Shown in pieces: positions 59,761 to 64,000 of a stretch of DNA of 64,000 bases (position 1 is its first letter; each line of letters begins with the position of its first letter). The DNA is from Chryseobacterium kimseyorum (GTDB taxonomy: Bacteria; Bacteroidota; Bacteroidia; Flavobacteriales; Weeksellaceae). Location of the stretch: positions 124,001-188,000 of the forward strand of contig NZ_JAPDHW010000006.1 of the NCBI RefSeq assembly GCF_025971945.1, given 5' to 3'. The notes beneath the pieces are model-generated. The model did not search any database. It was not told the DNA's origin and saw only the letters and a list, made by a program, of their open reading frames with translations. Made by a program: the position numbers and the translations under genes.

Positions 59761-60704
59761 GCGGTCATTTTTGGAAGATTCAACACTTTTCTCACTAAAT
59801 TTTCTGTTAACGGTTCTCCAAGTCTGTCAGCTTCACGCATTGCAGGAAGCAAAGCATCCCTAAGCTCTCCGTAATTTTCGCATTCTCTCTGAATGAACTG
59901 AACAAGCTTTTTATCTTCAATACCTGCTAAAAACTCTTTGTATCGGGTATCAATTGGTTTTAATTCTCTGATTCCGTACTTCACTCTTCTGTAGAACTGA
60001 GGCATTCCCGGTGAATTTTTGCTTTTCAGTCTTTCGATTTTCGTTTTCAGCTGATCAGTACCGATGAGAATCAATGCACATTTTCCGTGAAGGTGGTCAT
60101 GCATTTCCTTTACGTTGCATAAAGTCGCCTGTTTCATATATTCGGACTCATCCCAAATTACAGTCGGTTGACGGCCGTTTAATTTCATTCTCAGAAGCTC
60201 TTTAATGGCGGCATTGATCTTTTTAGTTTTAGAACCGGAAACATTCAGTCTCATCTGTTCGCATAATTTATCTATCAAATCGCCTATGGTGTCCATTGAT
60301 CCGACTGTAATTTTAAAAACATCTTTCGGTGACTGCTTTACAAAAATGTCCGCACAAAATGTTTTCCCAGCTCCGGTCCCTCCGATGATAATATTCGTGT
60401 AGCCAAATCTTTTTGCATCTTCCAAAACTGAAAGCATCTGCACCAGCTGTGGAGTTTGACGTATCGACCATTTTAATTCGTTGCTGTAGTTATATTCTAT
60501 AGTTTCAGCGATCATTCTGAAATATTTATCATCAATGGCAACTTCTTTTTTATCAACTACAATAAAGTGCTGTCCACGTCTCATGTAAGAAAGGTAGCTT
60601 GAAGGAACGCCGGACTTTTCAGCAAATTCATTGGCAGAATATTCATGTTCATCCATCCAAGTTTCTAGTTCAAGTAAGATTTTCTCTTTTATTTTATTCG
60701 TCAT
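59757..60704 (-). CDS. MuB-type DNA transposition ATPase
   Basis: 315 residues. An N-terminal helix-turn-helix (YSANEFAEKSGVPSSYLSYM) precedes an AAA+ domain with Walker A IIIGGTGAGKTFCADIF (residues 105-121) and Walker B QPTVIWDESEYM (D185, E186). In Mu, MuB binds DNA in an ATP-dependent way, picks the target and activates MuA, and gives target immunity. It starts 11 bases before the transposase stop codon. Confidence 0.9.
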   Translation of the reverse strand: MTNKIKEKILLELETWMDEHEYSANEFAEKSGVPSSYLSYMRRGQHFIVVDKKEVAIDDKYFRMIAETIEYNYSNELKWSIRQTPQLVQMLSVLEDAKRFGYTNIIIGGTGAGKTFCADIFVKQSPKDVFKITVGSMDTIGDLIDKLCEQMRLNVSGSKTKKINAAIKELLRMKLNGRQPTVIWDESEYMKQATLCNVKEMHDHLHGKCALILIGTDQLKTKIERLKSKNSPGMPQFYRRVKYGIRELKPIDTRYKEFLAGIEDKKLVQFIQRECENYGELRDALLPAMREADRLGEPLTENLVRKVLNLPKMTA

Positions 60705-62745
60705 CGCTTAGATATTTATCAAGGTTAATTTTGTTTGCGTAGTAGTCGTCCTGTTCTTTTTCCCAGCTTTGCTGCTGTACTTTTTCGGCTTTCTGTTCCT
60801 GTTTTTCCAAAAGCTTTTTAGCCGGTGCAAGCCTTTTGGAATTTCTCTGGTCTTTGTGCTGTCCACGGCTGTCGACGATGACCATTTTTGCGAGTGTGTT
60901 GTCAAGCTCCGGATTCTGAATGAACAGCTGATTTACGATCCTGCTGTCTTCCGCCTGCGTTTCAAGAACAATCTCTTTTGCCTGTTTGTTGAAGTTTCTT
61001 ACTCTTTCAAGTTCCTCACCGTCGCCTTCCTGTCTGTCGTAGAGTGCCATCGGCTGAACGTATTTCTGATCGAGTAAGAAACTTATGTTTTGCTCTTCAT
61101 TGTGTGCTAAAACTTGTGTTAAATCGTTACTGTCAAATTTTATCGTCCAGTCAAGATGTGCATTCATTCTGAAATTGATATCAAAACTGTCGTACTCCAT
61201 CTTTTTGCCGTTGATTGCTACGTGCAGACCGTTATGGCCAAGTTTGTTGGTGAATCCGGTAGTTTCTCCGAAGTGCAACAGATATTCATTTTGTGATATC
61301 TGTTTTTTAGCATCAGAAGGCATTTCGCTGTAAGCCTGTAGATACTGCTGAACCAATTTTTCACGCTCCAGTTCAATCATTCTTACCAACTGCATCATGC
61401 ATCCTTCCTGGTCCGGAAATGAATGGCGGATTTTGTTCAGATACTCATCATTTGGCTGTACTTTCGATTTTACGCCCTGACCGCTCCAGTTTGGTGCTAG
61501 CTGGCAGTATGTTTTGTTGAAATGTTTAAACCACGGCTCAATTACTTTAGATTTTGCATTTCCAACTTTGGCAGGTGTGAATTTATCTGAAACAATCTCG
61601 TAGAATGAGGTCATTTCCTTTTTCGCATAGTTGTCAGCCTGAATCTGTAGCACTTTGTGTTTTGCCCCGAATAATTCTTCTGTGTGCTGAACTGCATTTC
61701 GTAAAGCTGCTTTAATTAAATCTGCATTTTCGTGAGTTCCGATTGCATAACCAACCGGATATTTAACCGACGGGTCAAGAACCACCACCATAGTAAGGCG
61801 GTTGTGATAAGTAGTAATATTTGCACCTTTTAGATTGGTCGCTGATTTCTGATACAGTAATTCTGTATCCCATCCGTCAACTGTCCAGTAAAGCATCGGC
61901 GATGTAGGTGCCGATCTCTTAACATGCATTGCAACTTTGTTATCGAAACCTTTTTCGCCTTTGGTTCCGGCCATTACAAGCAGGTTCCATTTTTTACGAT
62001 AGTTTCCGATAGTGTTTGCAGAAAGTTCCGGGAATAGCTGAATTTTAGCAACTGCATTGTAAACAACCGCGATCTGTTCATTGTCAAAAGTCCTGTGATC
62101 TCTCAACAAAGTTCTGAGTAATGCTTCCTGATTGTCATCTTTCACCTTCACCGCTTTTTTGTTTCCGAAATTGTCAGATACTAAAGATGAATAGCCATCT
62201 TTTTTAAATTCCTCCAGCTTTTCCTTCAAACGTCTTGAAGATTTTGGAAGACTGTGACCGATCTGATCTTTCACCTCAGTAACTGCTGTGGCAGCATCTT
62301 TCCAAATTTCCGTAAGACCTCTTTTTCCATTACGGGAGCGAACAAATGAAACTGTTTCTTTTACGTACTGCTCAACTGCCTGAAGCATCTGAGCGTTTTT
62401 TACGTATTCCTCCTGCTTTTCGGTAGAAAGCGTTCTGTAATCATCAAGTTTATGACAAGCGAAGAAATCAACTGCCTCGTAATCGTCTTTGTAGAAATTT
62501 AGAATTAAATTCTGCGTGTTTTTCTTTGGTGGATATCCAAGAATCTTCACAATCTGAACTCTGAAACGTTCAGGGATGCTATCAAATTCTACAAGAGCCC
62601 TGTTTCCAAGACCACGTGCAGTGACTACTTTATTGATTTTACCGTTACTGCATAAATACTTGTAATTTGATTCAGAAATAACTCCTAAATCGTCATACAA
62701 GGCTTTTGCCGGTATCGTTAAAGTATTGTTGTAGAATTGATACAT
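60694..62745 (-). CDS. MuA-type DDE transposase
   Basis: 683 residues. N-terminal DNA-binding part (YDDLGVISESNYKYLCSNGK, then LTEIWKDAATAVTEVKDQIG), catalytic RNase-H fold with D290 in YWTVDGWDTELL, D371 in KVLQIQADNYAKKE and E403 in VIEPWFKHFNKTYC, then a beta-barrel and a C-terminal helical tail (KLLEKQEQKAEKVQQQ) for MuB contact. It integrates and replicates the phage by transposition. Its start lies 31 bases after a tRNA-like element. Confidence 0.93.
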   Translation of the reverse strand: MYQFYNNTLTIPAKALYDDLGVISESNYKYLCSNGKINKVVTARGLGNRALVEFDSIPERFRVQIVKILGYPPKKNTQNLILNFYKDDYEAVDFFACHKLDDYRTLSTEKQEEYVKNAQMLQAVEQYVKETVSFVRSRNGKRGLTEIWKDAATAVTEVKDQIGHSLPKSSRRLKEKLEEFKKDGYSSLVSDNFGNKKAVKVKDDNQEALLRTLLRDHRTFDNEQIAVVYNAVAKIQLFPELSANTIGNYRKKWNLLVMAGTKGEKGFDNKVAMHVKRSAPTSPMLYWTVDGWDTELLYQKSATNLKGANITTYHNRLTMVVVLDPSVKYPVGYAIGTHENADLIKAALRNAVQHTEELFGAKHKVLQIQADNYAKKEMTSFYEIVSDKFTPAKVGNAKSKVIEPWFKHFNKTYCQLAPNWSGQGVKSKVQPNDEYLNKIRHSFPDQEGCMMQLVRMIELEREKLVQQYLQAYSEMPSDAKKQISQNEYLLHFGETTGFTNKLGHNGLHVAINGKKMEYDSFDINFRMNAHLDWTIKFDSNDLTQVLAHNEEQNISFLLDQKYVQPMALYDRQEGDGEELERVRNFNKQAKEIVLETQAEDSRIVNQLFIQNPELDNTLAKMVIVDSRGQHKDQRNSKRLAPAKKLLEKQEQKAEKVQQQSWEKEQDDYYANKINLDKYLSDDE

Positions 62746-62775
62746 TTTTAAACTGTGTTTAAATGGAATTTAAAT

Positions 62776-62818
62776 TGTTCCCAGCGGAGGAATCGAACCT
62801 CCGGAAAACCGTTTGGGA
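62776..62818 (-). ncRNA. tRNA-like minihelix 2
   Basis: 43 bases on the minus strand, built as the first copy: TCCCA (62818-62814) pairs with TGGGA (62783-62779); linker AACGGTTTTC; T arm CGGAGG-TTCGATT-CCTCCG; end GCTGGGA followed by A and CA. Compared with copy 1, a C-G acceptor pair has become T-A and an A-T pair of the T stem has become T-A, so base changes preserve pairing. It begins one base after the stop codon of the preceding gene and lies in the MuA leader. Confidence 0.7.
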
Positions 62819-62819
62819 T

Positions 62820-63068
62820 TTATAATTCTTCTAATGTGCTAAGGGCATCTTCAAGAGAATCAAGTACATTTTCGATAGCTCCAGCAGTCGCTTCAAAATC
62901 TTCTGTTTTTTCAGAGTAATTATAACCAGCTTCTGATTCCTGCCATCTTCCTGATTTTTCCGAGAAATAATCCTCACGTTCTGAAATAATCTCTTCTACT
63001 TTTTCGTGTTTTTCACGAAGCTTATCTATTAATTTTGATAAGGCTTGGTATTCTGCACTGAATTTCAT
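62820..63068 (-). CDS. Small coiled-coil early protein
   Basis: 82 residues from ATG 63068 (MKFSAEYQALSKLIDKLREK), a long charged helix (HEKVEEIISEREDYFSEKSG), then DFEATAGAIENVLDSLEDAL. A longer frame starting at 63134 would overlap the small upstream gene fully and is less likely. Function unknown. Immediately followed by the tRNA-like element. Confidence 0.6.
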   Translation of the reverse strand: MKFSAEYQALSKLIDKLREKHEKVEEIISEREDYFSEKSGRWQESEAGYNYSEKTEDFEATAGAIENVLDSLEDALSTLEEL

Positions 63069-63069
63069 T

Positions 63070-63204
63070 TTAAACTGATTTTGTAGTTTTACAAATTGTG
63101 AATCGGCCGAACAGCAACCATTCTTCTGTGACAATAGGGCTGCTGAAAATTGTCGTCACCGCAGTTTTGCGATATTTCAAGAATTTTAAAATTAATTTTC
63201 TCAT
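63070..63204 (-). CDS. 44-residue basic peptide
   Basis: MRKLILKFLKYRKTAVTTIF, then SSPIVTEEWLLFGRFTICKT and a short tail. Strongly basic N terminus. It ends one base before ATG 63068, which is typical coupling, and starts five bases after the preceding gene. Small but well placed. It might be a Ner-like or Kil-like protein; there is no proof. Confidence 0.5.
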   Translation of the reverse strand: MRKLILKFLKYRKTAVTTIFSSPIVTEEWLLFGRFTICKTTKSV

Positions 63205-63209
63205 ATTTT

Positions 63210-63419
63210 CTATTTTAGAAGGTTTGATTTTTTTTCGATTGCGTTTTTAGCCGCATTCTCTAATGTGTTGTACTCCTTTTTAATTTCGTCAGGCATTACA
63301 CCGTTACGATCTCCCCGTAATGACTTTCTGATGTAGTCAATAGTAAATCCATACTTTTTTTCGATCACAATGAGGATATCCGCATTGTAGATGTTTCTTT
63401 TTGTTATATTTTTGCCCAT
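63210..63419 (-). CDS. First early gene, possible small regulator
   Basis: 69 residues from ATG 63419 (MGKNITKRNIYNADILIVIE), then KKYGFTIDYIRKSLRGDRNG, which has a helix-turn-helix-like flavour, and ALAKNAIEKKSNLLK-like end. The frame continues upstream but there covers the operators and is rejected. It is the first gene behind the early promoter, the place of ner in Mu; a role in regulating the lytic switch is inferred from that alone. Confidence 0.6.
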   Translation of the reverse strand: MGKNITKRNIYNADILIVIEKKYGFTIDYIRKSLRGDRNGVMPDEIKKEYNTLENAAKNAIEKKSNLLK

Positions 63420-63444
63420 TGCCTTGTTTGTCTTTTGTACAGGA

Positions 63445-63498
63445 CAAATATAAATAGAAAACTTTCTAAAAAGCAAGAGAAATTTAGAAAACTTTCTA
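63445..63498. promoter_or_regulatory. Early promoter and two repressor operators
   Basis: Leftward -7 box TATATTTG at 63452-63445 with TTG about 21 bases upstream. The palindrome TAGAAA-AC-TTTCTA occurs at 63455-63468 (inside the early promoter) and at 63485-63498 (15 bases before the repressor start). Centres are exactly 30 bases apart, about three helical turns. A dimeric repressor bound at both sites would close the early promoter and control its own. Confidence 0.8.
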
Positions 63499-63513
63499 AA
63501 AAAATAAAATGTG

Positions 63514-64000
63514 ATGAAAAATATTGTTGAGAAATTAAAGGAATACTTGGAATTCAAGGGCGTTACGGTGAGTGTAGCTGAGAAAGAGATAGGAGTTGCC
63601 AATGGAACTCTAAGCAAACCATTCAAGGCGAACACAACCATCAAAACAGATACTTTAGAAAAGTTTCTAAATATTTATACTGATATCAATCCCTTTTGGG
63701 TGTTAGACAGTTCGAATGCAATGATTAAATCAGACGTCGAATCAATTAAAGATTCCGTTCAAGTATATAATACTAAGGGAAGAAAAACGAAGGACGCTGT
63801 TATGAGCATGCAGGAGGTACCATTCTATAATCTTGAAGCTACAGCAGGCCTGCAAGAACTTTTTAATAGTGGAAAACCACAAAAGGTTTTAGATACAATT
63901 AAAATTCCCAATCTTCCTAAGTGCGATGGAGCTCTTACAGTAACTGGTGACAGCATGTATCCACTTTTAAAATCAGGCGATATCGTTTTATATAAGCAAA
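63514..64000 (+). CDS. S24/LexA-like phage repressor, 3' end outside the window
   Basis: At least 162 residues. The N-terminal helix-turn-helix is VTVSVAEKEIGVANGTLSKP (about residues 17-36). The C-terminal peptidase starts with EVPFYNLEATAGLQELF, where Ala-Gly is the likely self-cleavage bond, and has the catalytic Ser in VTGDSMYPLLKSGDIVLY. The catalytic Lys should lie beyond 64000. It should keep the prophage silent and be inactivated after DNA damage. It diverges from the early operon. Confidence 0.88.
   Translation, partial: MKNIVEKLKEYLEFKGVTVSVAEKEIGVANGTLSKPFKANTTIKTDTLEKFLNIYTDINPFWVLDSSNAMIKSDVESIKDSVQVYNTKGRKTKDAVMSMQEVPFYNLEATAGLQELFNSGKPQKVLDTIKIPNLPKCDGALTVTGDSMYPLLKSGDIVLYKQ
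63656..63669. promoter_or_regulatory. Third repressor operator inside the repressor gene
   Basis: TAGAAA-AG-TTTCTA, the same palindrome arms as the two upstream operators with one different central base, lies in codons 48-52 of the repressor gene. Its centre is 171 bases from the second operator. Looping or a road-block on its own transcription is possible. Confidence 0.6.

Larger units (their letters stand above)
28850..64000. mobile_element. Mu-like transposable prophage, right part of it outside the window
   Basis: The region holds a MuA-type DDE transposase, MuB ATPase, a divergent S24 repressor, DUF3164 and replication-type early genes, terminase, DUF935 portal, MuF, gpG, capsid and protease, amidase lysis genes, a DUF2586 sheath and tube, tape measure, baseplate and fibre, and an adenine methylase. 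This is the gene set of transposable myophages. The phage left end (repressor side) lies to the right beyond 64000. The other end is placed at about 28,850 because host-type genes stop there and a repeat array suited to a transposase begins. The exact end is uncertain by about 100 bases. Visible length is over 35 kb. Confidence 0.9.

Noticed and set aside
63420..63644. N-terminal extension of the first early gene to 144 residues
   Set aside because: The extension crosses the early promoter, both operators and the repressor start; it is phenylalanine-rich shadow sequence.
63656..63669. Third palindrome as chance in AT-rich coding sequence
   Set aside because: Considered, but both six-base arms are exact and no other exact copy was noticed in the prophage, so it is kept at lower confidence.
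1..64000. CRISPR array, rRNA genes, complete tRNA genes or insertion sequences
   Set aside because: No regularly spaced repeats, no rRNA-like stretches, no cloverleaf and no IS transposase were seen; the only transposase is MuA-type.

Overview
The window looks like the chromosome of a flavobacterium close to Chryseobacterium. It is AT-rich, many genes start without an obvious Shine-Dalgarno sequence, and several transcription starts are preceded by the Bacteroidetes -7 box TAnnTTTG. The host genes (lpdA, CvfB-like, RND efflux operon, metE, Lrp, TIGR01777 epimerase, HPP, PnuC family) fit this group by their protein sequences. I had no database, so genus level is inference.

Host part, about 1-28,800. 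lpdA leads into a small secreted protein and an S1-domain protein. A TetR-TolC-adaptor-RND operon (3,101-9,470) encodes a multidrug efflux pump. Next come an AraC regulator, a DnaJ/KTSC protein, and a divergent HxlR regulator facing an oxidoreductase operon (old yellow enzyme, two SDRs of which one is frameshifted, and an MDR-family quinone reductase). metE is read leftward behind a cobalamin riboswitch. A short decayed copy of the metE 3' end lies 4.4 kb away beside hxlR. Lrp, VOC, NUDIX, epimerase and HPP genes follow. A TPP riboswitch precedes a PnuC-family gene, so that gene is probably a thiamine transporter. The host part ends with a frameshifted SnoaL-like gene and a gene remnant.

Prophage part, about 28,850 to beyond 64,000. 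This is a Mu-like transposable phage with a contractile tail, integrated in inverted orientation. The repressor and early region are at the right (63.5 kb, partly outside the window). The early operon runs leftward: small regulators, MuA transposase, MuB, a RecA-like ATPase, a DUF3164 protein, a DUF3850 protein and a phage replication-type domain protein. Morons follow. The packaging and portal operon is read rightward (46.8-53.0 kb): gp46-like, terminase small and large, gp36, gpG, portal, MuF. Capsid, protease, lysis and tail genes run leftward (46.6-30.9 kb): sheath, tube, tail chaperone with frameshift, tape measure, hub, baseplate, collar and fibre, then an adenine methylase. The outer end has small accessory genes and a possible transposase-site array near 28.85 kb.

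The most notable signals are as follows. (1) Two 43-nt tRNA-like minihelices (acceptor stem plus canonical T arm) sit just after stop codons in the early operon, one before the DUF3850 gene and one before the transposase; they differ by compensatory base changes. (2) There are two A_AAA_AAG -1 frameshift sites with downstream stems: the expected tail-chaperone site, and a second that appears to fuse the portal to a start-codon-less MuF protein carrying a C-terminal nuclease/toxin-like domain. (3) A possible antisense RNA lies at the MuF 3' end. (4) A pseudoknot-capable leader precedes a 53-residue membrane peptide. (5) Three copies of a repressor operator flank and enter the repressor gene.
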